Source: Salegentibacter_A chungangensis (lineage in GTDB: Bacteria; Bacteroidota; Bacteroidia; Flavobacteriales; Flavobacteriaceae). From it: a stretch of DNA of 64,000 nucleotides. Below, piece after piece: positions 47,804 to 57,208 of the stretch. Position 1 is the stretch's first letter; every line of letters starts with the position of its first letter. The notes beneath the pieces were generated by a model. It ran no database searches. It saw only the letters and a program-made list of their open reading frames with translations, and was not told the DNA's origin. The DNA lies in the NCBI RefSeq assembly GCF_042678405.1, contig NZ_JBHTLI010000001.1:930001-994000 (forward strand), written 5' to 3'. The translations under genes and the position numbers were made by a program.

Positions 47804-49313
47804 ACATCATCTCCAATAGCTCTTCAACATAGGTCCTGGAGTTGGAGAGACGGGGTATCTTATGTTGCCCGCCAAGCTTATCGTGCTTTTTAAGCCAGTC
47901 GTAAAAAAGGCTTTCTCTTGCCTGGTGTACTTTTGGCATATTCAGGGTCATATTGTTATAACGCTTGGCTTCGTAATCGCTGTTTACTTCCTGTAAGGCC
48001 TTGTCGAGTTCACGTTTAAAAGATTCAAAATCCTTAGGCGGATTCTTGAATTCGATGATCCACTCGTGAGCTCCTTTTTCCTTTCCTTCCATAAAAACCG
48101 GAGCCGCGGTATAATCTACGATCTCGCAGTTATTGATTAAGGAAACTTTTTTCAGGGCTTCTTCGGCATTTTCAATAATGAGCTCCTCTCCAAAGACATT
48201 GATGTGATGTTTGGTCCTTCCCGAAACCTTAATTCGGTATGGGCTGGTGGAAGTAAAGCGTACGGTATCCCCAATCTTATAGCGCCATAAACCGGCATTT
48301 GTAGTGATGATTACCGCGTAATTCTTTCCGATCTCTACTTCGCTCAGCGGAATTACTTTCTCCTCTTTGGTATCATAAGTATCCATCGGGATGAATTCAT
48401 AGAAAATTCCGTAGTCCAGCATCAGTAACAGGTCTTTCGAATCGTTCTGATCCTGGCAGGCGAAGAAGCCTTCAGAAGCATTATAGATTTCATAAAACCT
48501 GAAATCTTCTTTTGGCAATATTTTCTGGTATTGCGGCGCATAGGGGTCAAAACTTACTCCGCCGTGAAAGTAAACTTCCAGCTGCGGCCACACTTCAAAA
48601 AGACTTTGTGTGTTGGTGGTTTCCAGCACATTGTTCAGCAGGACGAGCATCCAGGAAGGTACACCGGCCAGGCTGGTGACTTTTTCACGGATGGTTTCAT
48701 TAACTATGGCCTGCATTTTCACTTCCCAGTCGTGCATCAGGGAAACCTCGTTGCTGGGGGTGCTGCTGAATTCAGCCCAGAACGGCATATTGTCTATCAG
48801 GATGGCTGAAAGGTCACCATAGGAAGTACCGTTATTGCGGTAGATTTCCTTGCTTCCACCCAGTCTTAAACTTTTTCCGGTAAAAAGCTGAGATTGCGGA
48901 TTGTTATTGAAGTAAACGCAAAGCAGGTCTTTTCCGGCGGCATAGTGGCAATTCTCAAGGGAATCTTCACTTACGGGAATGAACTTGCTCTTTGCGTTGG
49001 TGGTTCCGCTGGATTTTGCAAACCATCTGATGGGAGTAGGCCAAAAAATATTGGTGTCACCCCGGCGGCTGCGTTCTATCACCCCCTCGTAATCTTCATA
49101 CCTCTGCACAGGAACCCTTCGGGAGAATTCCGCATAGCTCCGTATTTCCTCAAAGCCGTATTTCTTGCCGAATTCAGTGTCTTTAGCTTTAGATAAAAGA
49201 TCCTTCAGAAGTTCATTCTGTACTTCATTGGGATATTTTATGAACAATTCCATCTGGTGGATCCTCTTTTTCAGGAACCAGGAAGCGATGGAATTTACTA
49301 ATGGAATTGGCAT
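47802..49313 (-). CDS. GH3 auxin-responsive-promoter family protein (acyl-adenylate-forming)
   Basis: 503 residues. The opening (VQNELLKDLLSKAKDTEFGKKYGF) and the nucleotide loop AKSSGTTNAKSKFIPVS match the GH3 family. The later RYKIGDTVRFTSTSPYRIKVSGRTKHHINVFGEELIIENAEEAL is typical too. Plant GH3 enzymes join acids such as auxin to amino acids; the bacterial proteins are of unknown substrate. It is a single gene, divergent from the DUF2797 gene. Confidence 0.92.
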   Translation of the reverse strand: MPIPLVNSIASWFLKKRIHQMELFIKYPNEVQNELLKDLLSKAKDTEFGKKYGFEEIRSYAEFSRRVPVQRYEDYEGVIERSRRGDTNIFWPTPIRWFAKSSGTTNAKSKFIPVSEDSLENCHYAAGKDLLCVYFNNNPQSQLFTGKSLRLGGSKEIYRNNGTSYGDLSAILIDNMPFWAEFSSTPSNEVSLMHDWEVKMQAIVNETIREKVTSLAGVPSWMLVLLNNVLETTNTQSLFEVWPQLEVYFHGGVSFDPYAPQYQKILPKEDFRFYEIYNASEGFFACQDQNDSKDLLLMLDYGIFYEFIPMDTYDTKEEKVIPLSEVEIGKNYAVIITTNAGLWRYKIGDTVRFTSTSPYRIKVSGRTKHHINVFGEELIIENAEEALKKVSLINNCEIVDYTAAPVFMEGKEKGAHEWIIEFKNPPKDFESFKRELDKALQEVNSDYEAKRYNNMTLNMPKVHQARESLFYDWLKKHDKLGGQHKIPRLSNSRTYVEELLEMM

Positions 49314-49386
49314 TATTTATTTTATATTTATGCTCTGCGAAAACTACAGCGCACAAGGTTTGTCGGCTAAAAATAACGAAAAAAAT

Positions 49387-50181
49387 ATGACATACGAAGG
49401 GGTACTTACAAAAATGAAAACCGAGATCACCGATAAGGTGCAATACTACCTCGTTTTTGATTCTGACTTCCTGAATCTTAACCAGTTGCTGGACAGGAAG
49501 GTCAGCATAAATTTTCTAAGGTATCAGTGCCTTAATTGCGGGCTGGAGAAGAAGATCTTTCGCCAGGGTTTTTGTTTCGACTGTTTTAATGAAATTCCGC
49601 AGGCCGGGGAATGGATTATGAAGCCGGAGCTTAGCCGCGCTCATCTGGATGAGGAAGACCGTGACCTGGAATTCGAAAAAAGAGCCCAGTTACAGCCTCA
49701 TATCGTGTACCTGGCCAATTCCAGTAATGTGAAGGTTGGGGTGACCCGAAAGGAGCAGATCCCGACGCGTTGGATAGACCAGGGGGCTCACGAGGCCATT
49801 GAGATCGTGGAAGTGCCCAATCGTTATCTTGCCGGAATTACCGAGGTAGCCCTGAAAGATCACGTTTCAGATAAGACCAACTGGCGTAAAATGCTCACCA
49901 ATGATATCAAGGACCTGAACCTGGTTGAAGAGCGTGAGAAACTGAAGGATTTTATCCCGGATGAGGCAAAGGAATATTATATAGCCAGCAATAAGGAGAC
50001 AGAGATCGAATTTCCCGTACTGGAATTTCCAAAGAAAATAAAGACGCTTAATCTTGGCAAGAATCCTTTTTACGAAGGGGTTCTTAAAGGAATAAAAGGG
50101 CAATATCTTATCTTCGAAGACGGGACCGTATTTAACGTTCGCGGGCACGAAGGTTTTGTAGTAGAATTCAACATTTTATAA
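49387..50181 (+). CDS. DUF2797 zinc-ribbon protein
   Basis: 264 residues from the ATG at 49387. The frame is open back to 49165, but that part overlaps the divergent GH3 gene and is unlike the family, which starts MxYxGVLxKM. A treble-clef-like metal site is formed by CLNCG and CFDCF (about residue 47-68). The segment HIVYLANSSNVKVGVTRKEQIPTRWIDQGA resembles a GIY-YIG nuclease core. Function is unknown. It probably does not act as a nuclease without more catalytic residues; this is a guess. Confidence 0.86.
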   Translation: MTYEGVLTKMKTEITDKVQYYLVFDSDFLNLNQLLDRKVSINFLRYQCLNCGLEKKIFRQGFCFDCFNEIPQAGEWIMKPELSRAHLDEEDRDLEFEKRAQLQPHIVYLANSSNVKVGVTRKEQIPTRWIDQGAHEAIEIVEVPNRYLAGITEVALKDHVSDKTNWRKMLTNDIKDLNLVEEREKLKDFIPDEAKEYYIASNKETEIEFPVLEFPKKIKTLNLGKNPFYEGVLKGIKGQYLIFEDGTVFNVRGHEGFVVEFNIL

Positions 50182-50200
50182 ATATTTTCCAAGTCAAAAT

Positions 50201-50236
50201 AAAAAAGCCTCTCAGTTTTTGCTGAGAGGCTTTTTA
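50201..50236. terminator. Bidirectional terminator
   Basis: AAAAAGCCTCTCAG (50202-50215) pairs perfectly with CTGAGAGGCTTTTT (50222-50235), serving both convergent genes. Confidence 0.95.
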
Positions 50237-50238
50237 GG

Positions 50239-52920
50239 TTATTGGTTCTGAGTGGTGTCCTTCTTCTTTTTGGAGGACTTCAGGATGCCGCCTAAAATAT
50301 CTTTAGCGGTCTCTTCCAGCTTTTTCTCTTTGCTGGTAGGGGTGCTTACACTGTCTTTTGGCTCAGGGGTCTTTACCGCACTCGTGTCTTTTCCTGTTTT
50401 GGTAGCCGTGGTGTCGGGTTTGCTCCTGCCACCTGTCCTTTCTTTGATCACCCCGGTTAGCACATCGGTTCCTTTCTTTACAAGCTCCTGCTTTTGTTTT
50501 TCAACGATCCTCTGGGTGAGGCTGTTTACGGCCTGCTTCATATTGATCCTAATATTCGGGTTCTGGAAACTTCCGGTAAGGCCTATTGGAAGCTCTACCC
50601 TCATATTTTCCAGTTCTTCCCCGCTAAGTTTGCCAAGTGCCGATCCTACTTCATTTCCCAGGTATTTTGCGGGAACATCCAGGCTAAGATTGTAATTCAT
50701 ACTCATATCGAAGCTGTGGCCCCCGGAGACCTCTACATTGATACCTTTCACGTCAAAATCGAAGGGATCTATCTTTACCGTTCCGTCCTCAAAAGTAAGA
50801 TGGGTCTTAAGCTTGTTTAGATCTATATCTTTCAGGTTCAGGAAGCCAAGCTGCTGATCCAGTTGTCCCAGTAAAGGGGTTTTCGCGGGATCAAGATCGG
50901 CGGTAAGGATACGCGCCAGGGCTTCCCCGGCTATGGTCCTGAGATCGGGGGTGAAATCGTTGTTCAGGTTACCTTTTAACTGGAGGCTGGTCTGCAGTTT
51001 CCCGTCCAGCGCGTTTGCAATTGGCGCAAGCCCCTGCAGGAGATCAAGCCCGTTGAAAGACTGGGAAATATTCAGCGCATTTAGCTGAAGATCCATCTGG
51101 AAGGTAGGGATCTCATTTTTTGTAGAGACATTACCATCCAGGCCGATGTTTCCGTCAAAAATATCGGTGCTAACGTTCTGAAGTGTCGCGGTCTCATCCC
51201 TTAGTATGATCTTCCCGCTGGCATTATTCAGTACCAGGTCGTCATACAATACCTTGTTCACCCTGAAGTTCACTTCGGTGTCAAGGAATGAAGGGATCTT
51301 TACCGCTTTTTCCGCAGAGGTGGTGGTAGTCTTTCCGGCTTCTTTCTTTTCCCCTGATGTTCTCGCGACCATAAAGTCGTTAATGGAAAAGGTGTTGGAG
51401 TTCACCTGGAAATTCCCTTTCAGCTGCTGATCGGTGAACAGGAATCCCATCAGGTTATGAATATTCCCTGATGCTGTAATATCAGACTTTCCGGTGGTAA
51501 GCTTAAGTTCGGGTACCCGTACATTTCCCTGGTTGAAATTCAGATTCGCATTCGAGACCCTGATCTCGTTCGGGATCTCGGGAGATTTATAACTGAAATT
51601 CCTGATGCTTGCCGTTCCCTTGCTGTTCACATTCTGATATTGTTCCTTTTCAATACTGTTCATATCGAAGCTGGTGGTCACATCGGCCGTTAGGATCCCG
51701 TTCAGGTCTTGTTTCAGCTCCAGCGGATAAGCCTTGCTGATATTGGCCAGGTTCACGGTCCCTTTCAGTTCCATATTCACCAGCATATTTTCGGTAAGGT
51801 TCCTCAGGCTTCCGTTAGCCGTAAACCTGTCCTGGTCTATCCTGAAGCTAAGATCCTTAAAGGTCACATAGGTGTCTTCCGGGATTCCGCTTTCATTAAG
51901 CACCTTCAGGTCGATGTTGATATCCTGAACGCTTTTGGGAAGGTCGGGATATTTAAAGGAAGCGTTATCTGAGCTTACGCTGATATCCATCTCAGGGATC
52001 CTGTTCTCATCTACGATTCCGCTTATTCTTCCGTCCACTACAAAATTTCCCTGGGTTTCCACATTCTCTATGTTCTTGGCATAGGTGGCCGGGATAACCG
52101 CAAGGAAGTTCTTAAAGTCTGAAGAAGGCGTTTTAAAGCTAAGATCCAGTTCGTTGTTGTCTTCATTCACTTTCACATAACCATTGAAGGTAAGCGGCAG
52201 CTGGTTGATCGTTGCCTCATTTTCCAGGAAGGTATACTTCTGGTTTTCAAGATCCATCTGGATGATGGCATCCAGGGCCACCTTGTTTTTGTTCAGGTAA
52301 TTGGTGCCGTCATAATCCAGGCTTACCAGGGCATTGGTCTTGGTGTCCAGTTCTGATTGGTCCAGGGAGAAATCTCCCGTCCCGCTATGGTTCAGGTCTT
52401 CTATGTCCAGGGCAATATTGGCTCCCTGGTCCAGGTATTTTACCCGGGAATTATTGATCTCGTAATGTTTCAGGTCCAGCCTGAATGCACTGCCCGATCC
52501 CTGGGTGCTGGTAGTATCTTCTTTTGCGATATCGTAATTCGCATTGCCCAGCGAATCGATCCTGATGTCCAGAAAGGCATTGTTCAGTTTGAGTTCATCA
52601 ATTTTCTTAGGTTCATCCTGCGCTTTAAACAGTTCTTTTACCGACATCTCGAGCACTACTTCATCACTCTTTGCCAGGGTATCCCCTTCAAAAGGCGCGT
52701 TGTTCACGATGCTCAGGTCTTCCAGTACCAAAGTGGCCTGGGGAAAACTCCTGAAAAGGCTCAGGTCCAGATCGGCGAACTCCACCTTCGCATTCACGTT
52801 ATTATTGATGGCTTTTTTAACCAGGTCTTTCAGCTGAGATTCAAATACAATTGGAGCAGTAACCAGTAATACCACGATCACCAGCAAAAAGATCCCTAAA
52901 ATTTTTAATATTTTTTTCAT
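50239..52920 (-). CDS. AsmA-like family protein
   Basis: 893 residues. One N-terminal transmembrane helix (about 5-25) anchors a long periplasmic beta-rich body. The beginning (LVKKAINNNVNAKVEFADLDLSLFRSFPQATLVLEDLSIVNN) and C-terminal GLTGSFQNPNIRINMKQ are typical of AsmA/DUF748 proteins, which bridge inner and outer membranes and are tied to lipid transport. The C-terminus is a low-complexity Lys/Thr/Ser-rich tail (about 825-893). Confidence 0.9.
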   Translation of the reverse strand: MKKILKILGIFLLVIVVLLVTAPIVFESQLKDLVKKAINNNVNAKVEFADLDLSLFRSFPQATLVLEDLSIVNNAPFEGDTLAKSDEVVLEMSVKELFKAQDEPKKIDELKLNNAFLDIRIDSLGNANYDIAKEDTTSTQGSGSAFRLDLKHYEINNSRVKYLDQGANIALDIEDLNHSGTGDFSLDQSELDTKTNALVSLDYDGTNYLNKNKVALDAIIQMDLENQKYTFLENEATINQLPLTFNGYVKVNEDNNELDLSFKTPSSDFKNFLAVIPATYAKNIENVETQGNFVVDGRISGIVDENRIPEMDISVSSDNASFKYPDLPKSVQDINIDLKVLNESGIPEDTYVTFKDLSFRIDQDRFTANGSLRNLTENMLVNMELKGTVNLANISKAYPLELKQDLNGILTADVTTSFDMNSIEKEQYQNVNSKGTASIRNFSYKSPEIPNEIRVSNANLNFNQGNVRVPELKLTTGKSDITASGNIHNLMGFLFTDQQLKGNFQVNSNTFSINDFMVARTSGEKKEAGKTTTTSAEKAVKIPSFLDTEVNFRVNKVLYDDLVLNNASGKIILRDETATLQNVSTDIFDGNIGLDGNVSTKNEIPTFQMDLQLNALNISQSFNGLDLLQGLAPIANALDGKLQTSLQLKGNLNNDFTPDLRTIAGEALARILTADLDPAKTPLLGQLDQQLGFLNLKDIDLNKLKTHLTFEDGTVKIDPFDFDVKGINVEVSGGHSFDMSMNYNLSLDVPAKYLGNEVGSALGKLSGEELENMRVELPIGLTGSFQNPNIRINMKQAVNSLTQRIVEKQKQELVKKGTDVLTGVIKERTGGRSKPDTTATKTGKDTSAVKTPEPKDSVSTPTSKEKKLEETAKDILGGILKSSKKKKDTTQNQ

Positions 52921-52937
52921 CTCTTATAATTTTTAGA

Positions 52938-53675
52938 TCAGGCTTCCCGTGTTTCGGGCTCGCCTGTAAGTATCTCTTCTTCAAAATATAATTCTTCGCC
53001 CTGTTCCAGGTTGAAGCGCCTTCGCAGCCCGAATACCGCGGCATACAGGAACGGCGTGTCAAGGGCAGCTACCAGTACTTTAAATAAGAAACCGCTAAGC
53101 AAGAGTGCTCCAAACTGTTCCCAGGCGATCTTATTAAAGCTACAGAGCAAAAACAGGACCGAAAATGTATCGACAAACTGGGAAAGGAAGGTCGAGAAGT
53201 TATTCCGCAGCCATAAATGCCGGCCTTTGGTGAGACGCTTCCAGAAATGAAAAAGCTGGATGTCTATGTACTGGGCCAGCAGGTAAGCGACCATAGAGGC
53301 AAAAACGGCAATGGCGGTAGCGCCAAATACCTTACTGAAAAGCTCGTTCCCTACCGGCGACCAGTTGGTGGCCGGTACCCCGTTGGCGGCATAAATAATC
53401 AATAAGGAAAAGAGCGAAGCAAAGATCCCGGCGGTCACGATTTCGTTGGCCTTTTTCTTTCCGTAGACCTCACTTATGATATCGGTGATCAGAAAAGTGA
53501 TGGGGTAAGGTAAGATGCCTACCGAGATCTCAAAAGTGTAGATCCCGAAAAAATCCCAGGAAAAAAACTTCTGAAAAATAAGATTGGAAACTACCAGCGA
53601 GGCGATGAATAATGCGCCTAATATCAAATAAATACGCTGTGCCGCAAGCCTGTCTTTGATATAAAGTTGTGCCAA
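52938..53675 (-). CDS. Queuosine precursor transporter (YhhQ/VUT family)
   Basis: 245 residues with six or seven membrane helices. Family segments include YPITFLITDIISEVYGKKKANEIV, the core motif of the YhhQ/VUT_1 family, and WLRNNFSTFLSQFVDTFSVLF near residue 150. Members import preQ0/preQ1 for queuosine synthesis. The C-terminus is Glu-rich and cytosolic. The AsmA-like gene follows after 17 bases on the same strand. Confidence 0.9.
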   Translation of the reverse strand: MAQLYIKDRLAAQRIYLILGALFIASLVVSNLIFQKFFSWDFFGIYTFEISVGILPYPITFLITDIISEVYGKKKANEIVTAGIFASLFSLLIIYAANGVPATNWSPVGNELFSKVFGATAIAVFASMVAYLLAQYIDIQLFHFWKRLTKGRHLWLRNNFSTFLSQFVDTFSVLFLLCSFNKIAWEQFGALLLSGFLFKVLVAALDTPFLYAAVFGLRRRFNLEQGEELYFEEEILTGEPETREA

Positions 53676-53778
53676 ATTTTTATTTTATGTTATAACAAAA
53701 TTAAGCCTATGTAGTTTTGTTTTGCTTAATTTGCTGTGAAAATTACAGGTTAATCCTAAAATCTTTTCCTAATTTAAA

Positions 53779-54915
53779 TTGAATTCCCCTAAAATAGTAT
53801 ATATAGCTCTGGGAAGCAATGTTGGCGAGCGCTTCAGCATTTTGCAGGCTTCCGTGAACCGTATCTTTGAAGAGATAGGTGAAGTGACCAAGGTTTCAAA
53901 AGTCTACGAAACTCCGGCCTGGGGATTTGAAGGAAATGCCTTTTTAAATGCCTGTATTGCGGTGAGCACCCGCTTTACTCCTAAAAAAGTACTGAAGAAA
54001 CTGCTGAAGATCGAAAAGGAATTCGGCAGGCTGCGCAGTGATTCAAAAGATTACCAGAACCGAAGCCTGGACCTGGATATTCTGTTCTTTGAAGAAGAGG
54101 TTATTGAAGCTGAAGGGCTGCTTATCCCTCATCCTCAAATGCAAAAGAGAAGGTTTGTACTTCAGCCTCTGGCAGATATCGCAGCAAGGGAAATTCATCC
54201 GAAACTGAAACTAACCGTAAGGGAATTATTGTCGCAAACCGAAGATACTTCGGGTTTAAGCGAAATTGGCGATGAGTTAAAGATTCCTTCAAAGCAATAT
54301 CGGTTCAGAAAATGCAGTTATATAGCCGTAGAAGGAAATATTGGTGCCGGGAAGACCAGTTTTTCGACTATGGTCTCGCAGGATTTTAATGCGAAGCTCA
54401 TTCTTGAACGCTTTAAGGATAATCCCTTTCTGCCGAAATTCTATGAAAACCAGGAGCGTTATGCCTTTCCGCTGGAAATGTCCTTTCTGGCCGATCGGTA
54501 CCAGCAGCTGGCCGACGATCTCGCGCAATACGACCTTTTTAAGGATTTTGTGATCTCAGACTATGATGTCTTCAAATCGCTGATCTTTGCCAAGATCACT
54601 CTTCACGAAGATGAATATTCTTTATACCACAAGCTCTTTCATTTGATGTATAAAGAGCTGGTGAAGCCGGACCTGTACATATACCTCTACCAGAATACCG
54701 ATCGTTTGCTGGAGAATATCAAAACCCGCGGGCGGGATTATGAGCAGAACATCCAGCCTGAATACCTGATGGAGATCAACAAGAGCTACCTGAACTTCAT
54801 AAAATCACAAACCAATATGAAGGTGCAGGTGATAGATATTTCAGGAAAGGATTTTGTGAACAAACGGGCAGATTATCTCGCTTTGCTGGAGGAAATAGAC
54901 AATCATTTAGACTAG
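53779..54915 (+). CDS. FolK-deoxynucleoside kinase fusion protein
   Basis: 378 residues. Residues 1-155 are 6-hydroxymethyl-7,8-dihydropterin pyrophosphokinase (FolK): YIALGSNVGER at the start and SLDLDILFF with the Mg-binding Asp residues. Residues 175-378 are a deoxynucleoside kinase: P-loop VEGNIGAGKTS, then FLADRYQQ and RGRDYEQNI. The first makes the folate precursor, the second phosphorylates deoxynucleosides. No ATG is available near the FolK start, so the TTG at 53779 is the likely initiator. It meets the LuxR gene tail to tail one base away. Confidence 0.93.
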   Translation: MNSPKIVYIALGSNVGERFSILQASVNRIFEEIGEVTKVSKVYETPAWGFEGNAFLNACIAVSTRFTPKKVLKKLLKIEKEFGRLRSDSKDYQNRSLDLDILFFEEEVIEAEGLLIPHPQMQKRRFVLQPLADIAAREIHPKLKLTVRELLSQTEDTSGLSEIGDELKIPSKQYRFRKCSYIAVEGNIGAGKTSFSTMVSQDFNAKLILERFKDNPFLPKFYENQERYAFPLEMSFLADRYQQLADDLAQYDLFKDFVISDYDVFKSLIFAKITLHEDEYSLYHKLFHLMYKELVKPDLYIYLYQNTDRLLENIKTRGRDYEQNIQPEYLMEINKSYLNFIKSQTNMKVQVIDISGKDFVNKRADYLALLEEIDNHLD

Positions 54916-54916
54916 T

Positions 54917-55729
54917 TTACAGGTCCTGGGGAGTTATAATGCCTCCTGTAAGGCATTTAGCAACGAGCTGGGTGGTATTGTTACATCCGGTCTTTTGAAG
55001 GATGTTTTTCCTGTGCGTGCGGATGGTATGTTTTGAAATATTCAGTTTTTCCGCGATCTCTTCGGCATTAAGGCCTTTGGCCAGGTATTTAATGATCTCC
55101 TGTTCTCTTTTTGTAATAATATTGGCAAGATCGTTATGTTCTTCCCTGCATAGTTCGGGATTGAAACACCCGTTTTCGGGGTCAAGGTTGTAAAAGGACT
55201 TCTCACCTTTAAGGCTAATAAAGGAGACTTCTTTGATGCTGCACACCTGTAAATGGGAAACGTCGCTGTGAATAACAAGTAAATGCTGCGGAGTTCCGTT
55301 CTCCGAAACCGAAAGCGGTGTTCCCTGGATAAGCATTACTTTTTTGTTCCCTTTGTGGTCTTTCATTTCATAAGAGTAGAGCATCTTATAATCGGTGACC
55401 TTATCAGATGGCAGATAGTCGTTGTAGAAGCTCTGGATGAGCCTTTCCTTCTTTTCTATCCATTCGAACTCTTCTTTTAGAGCGGTTTGTAACAAACATT
55501 CCATAGTTACCTCCTCCGGGGGCTTTCCTGTAAAGATCTCAACCTCGGGAGAGATGTAATCAAGATTTAAATTGTGCAGATTTAAAATGTAGAAATAAGA
55601 ATTACCCGGGGTGAATAATGAGGCGAATTGCTGAAATTGGTCCTTGGCCTCATATTCGGAATATTTTTTAATTTGCTTTGAATACTCCTTCTTCCATAGG
55701 TCAAAAATACGACTGGTATCCTCGCTCAT
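54917..55729 (-). CDS. LuxR-type transcriptional regulator with PAS-like sensor region
   Basis: 270 residues. The C-terminal GerE/LuxR HTH (about 205-265) reads ITKREQEIIKYLAKGLNAEEIAEKLNISKHTIRTHRKNIL. The N-terminal 180 residues look like a degenerate PAS domain: YFYILNLHNLNLDYISPEVEIFTGKPPEE is the typical PAS opening. There is no receiver domain, so the signal is probably sensed directly or through a ligand. Targets are unknown. Confidence 0.88.
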   Translation of the reverse strand: MSEDTSRIFDLWKKEYSKQIKKYSEYEAKDQFQQFASLFTPGNSYFYILNLHNLNLDYISPEVEIFTGKPPEEVTMECLLQTALKEEFEWIEKKERLIQSFYNDYLPSDKVTDYKMLYSYEMKDHKGNKKVMLIQGTPLSVSENGTPQHLLVIHSDVSHLQVCSIKEVSFISLKGEKSFYNLDPENGCFNPELCREEHNDLANIITKREQEIIKYLAKGLNAEEIAEKLNISKHTIRTHRKNILQKTGCNNTTQLVAKCLTGGIITPQDL

Positions 55730-55883
55730 TTATGATTTAGATTGACGGTTGAAGCCCAAGATAAAATAAAAATACCTTTTTTGGGGTATTTGTGTAGGAA
55801 ACTTATGAACCGTAAAAAGTGGTAAAAGCTTTTACTGGTGCATATTTTCAGAGGATTATGCTCCTGTAATTTTTGTAGGAAAT

Positions 55884-56429
55884 TTATGTCTGGAAAGTGG
55901 AAATCTTGTTAAAAAGATCCCATAATACCACTCCGGCACTTACCGAGATGTTCAGGGAGTGTTTGCTGCCCAACTGTGGAATTTCGATGATCCCGTCACT
56001 GGCCGAAACCACCTGTTGCTGCACGCCTTTTACCTCGTTCCCGAAAATGACCGCGCAGGTCTCTCCCTTCCGGGGTTTAAAATCGTTGAGCATAATGGCA
56101 CCTTCAGCCTGTTCTATGGAAAACACCTTAACCTCGTCTTCCTGAAGTTTTTTGACCAGCTCCAGGGTGTCTTCAATATATTCCCAGGCCACGGTATCGG
56201 TGGCGCCGAGGGCGGTTTTCTGGATGTCTTTATGCGGAGGCTGGGCGGTGATCCCGCACAGAAAGACCTTTTCGATCAGGAAAGCATCGGCGGTACGAAA
56301 TACCGAACCTATGTTGTTGAGGCTGCGAACATTGTCCAGCACCACGATGATAGGGGTTTTCTTCGCTTCCTTAAATTCAGGGACCGTTTTCCGGCCCAGT
56401 TCGCTGTTTTTCAACTTTCGGTTTTCCAT
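55884..56429 (-). CDS. SPOUT-class RNA 2'-O-ribose methyltransferase (TrmH-like)
   Basis: 181 residues from the ATG at 56429. The three SpoU motifs are present: VLDNVRSLNNIGSVFRTADAF (motif 1 region, about 28-48), VIFGNEVKGV (motif 2) and IPQLGSKHSLNISVSAGVVLWD (motif 3). It methylates a tRNA or rRNA ribose; the site is unknown. A GTG nine bases upstream would add three residues with no support. Confidence 0.88.
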   Translation of the reverse strand: MENRKLKNSELGRKTVPEFKEAKKTPIIVVLDNVRSLNNIGSVFRTADAFLIEKVFLCGITAQPPHKDIQKTALGATDTVAWEYIEDTLELVKKLQEDEVKVFSIEQAEGAIMLNDFKPRKGETCAVIFGNEVKGVQQQVVSASDGIIEIPQLGSKHSLNISVSAGVVLWDLFNKISTFQT

Positions 56430-56741
56430 AGAGCACAAAAATAGGAATTTCTGAAAATCTGTCCGGTTACGGGGTCCTATTTTATTTCTGCCGCATTTTA
56501 CTGAAAATCAGCTTGTGTTGTGTGTAATTCACTAAAAAGCAGTAAATTAGAATGTTTTTAAGGAAAAACACGCCCTTCTTAACCTGCCACAGTTATCCCC
56601 CCGCTATATCCAAATCAATCTAAACTGAACCGGAATCCGGTAAAGGCTTTTACTGCTATCCCAAATTCCGAAGCAGCCTGCAGTGTTATAAGTGAATTTT
56701 GAATTAACAAGAACTTCAATAACAACTAAAACACCAGCATT
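56430..56741. other. 312-base divergent intergenic region
   Basis: It separates the SPOUT gene and the secreted protein at 56742. On the plus strand GAATTTTG at 56694-56701 is a 7-of-8 match to the -7 box, 40 bases before the next ATG. A short dyad ACCGGAATCCGGT lies at 56630-56642. No ORF or repeat was seen. Confidence 0.45.
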
Positions 56742-57173
56742 ATGAAGACTATGAAGATCACGCTTATACTGGCCGCGTTCCTGTTCTGTGGCCAGGGATT
56801 GTTCGCCCAGGAGATGGGCCCGAAGAAATATGAGAATCCTAACTGGATCTATGTGAGTTTTATCAAATTTCATCCCGGGAAAAAGGATAAAGCCGTCAAG
56901 ATAATTGATGATTACTTCGCCAAAGCGGATGCGAATGCGGGTATAAGTCCGCCCACGGTGCTGAATATGACCACCGGCGATTTCGATTTTGTGGTGGTCT
57001 GGAAACTGGAAGAGGGCATAGAAACCCTTAATTATGAAATTTCCCCCGATGATGCCAAATGGTATGCCGAGATGGGGAAGCTTGCCGGAGGAATGGATAA
57101 GGCCGAAGAAGTGATGCAGGAATTCTTCTCTTACGTGGAAATGTGGAAAACCGAGATCGGCAGGATGGAATGA
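56742..57173 (+). CDS. Small secreted protein, unknown, possibly dimeric alpha-beta barrel
   Basis: 143 residues. A signal peptide ends near LFAQ (residue 23). The mature part starts WIYVSFIKFHPGKKDKAVKIIDDYF, reminiscent of dimeric alpha-beta barrel (ABM-like) proteins, and ends in an amphipathic helix. No catalytic motif can be named. The SnoaL-like secreted gene follows after 35 bases, so both probably form an operon. Confidence 0.72.
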   Translation: MKTMKITLILAAFLFCGQGLFAQEMGPKKYENPNWIYVSFIKFHPGKKDKAVKIIDDYFAKADANAGISPPTVLNMTTGDFDFVVVWKLEEGIETLNYEISPDDAKWYAEMGKLAGGMDKAEEVMQEFFSYVEMWKTEIGRME

Positions 57174-57208
57174 GCCTTGGGTTCTATTGAAAATAAAAAT
57201 CAGAAATT

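Noticed and set aside
49165..49386. N-terminal extension of the DUF2797 gene
   Set aside because: It overlaps the divergent GH3 gene and has no family similarity.
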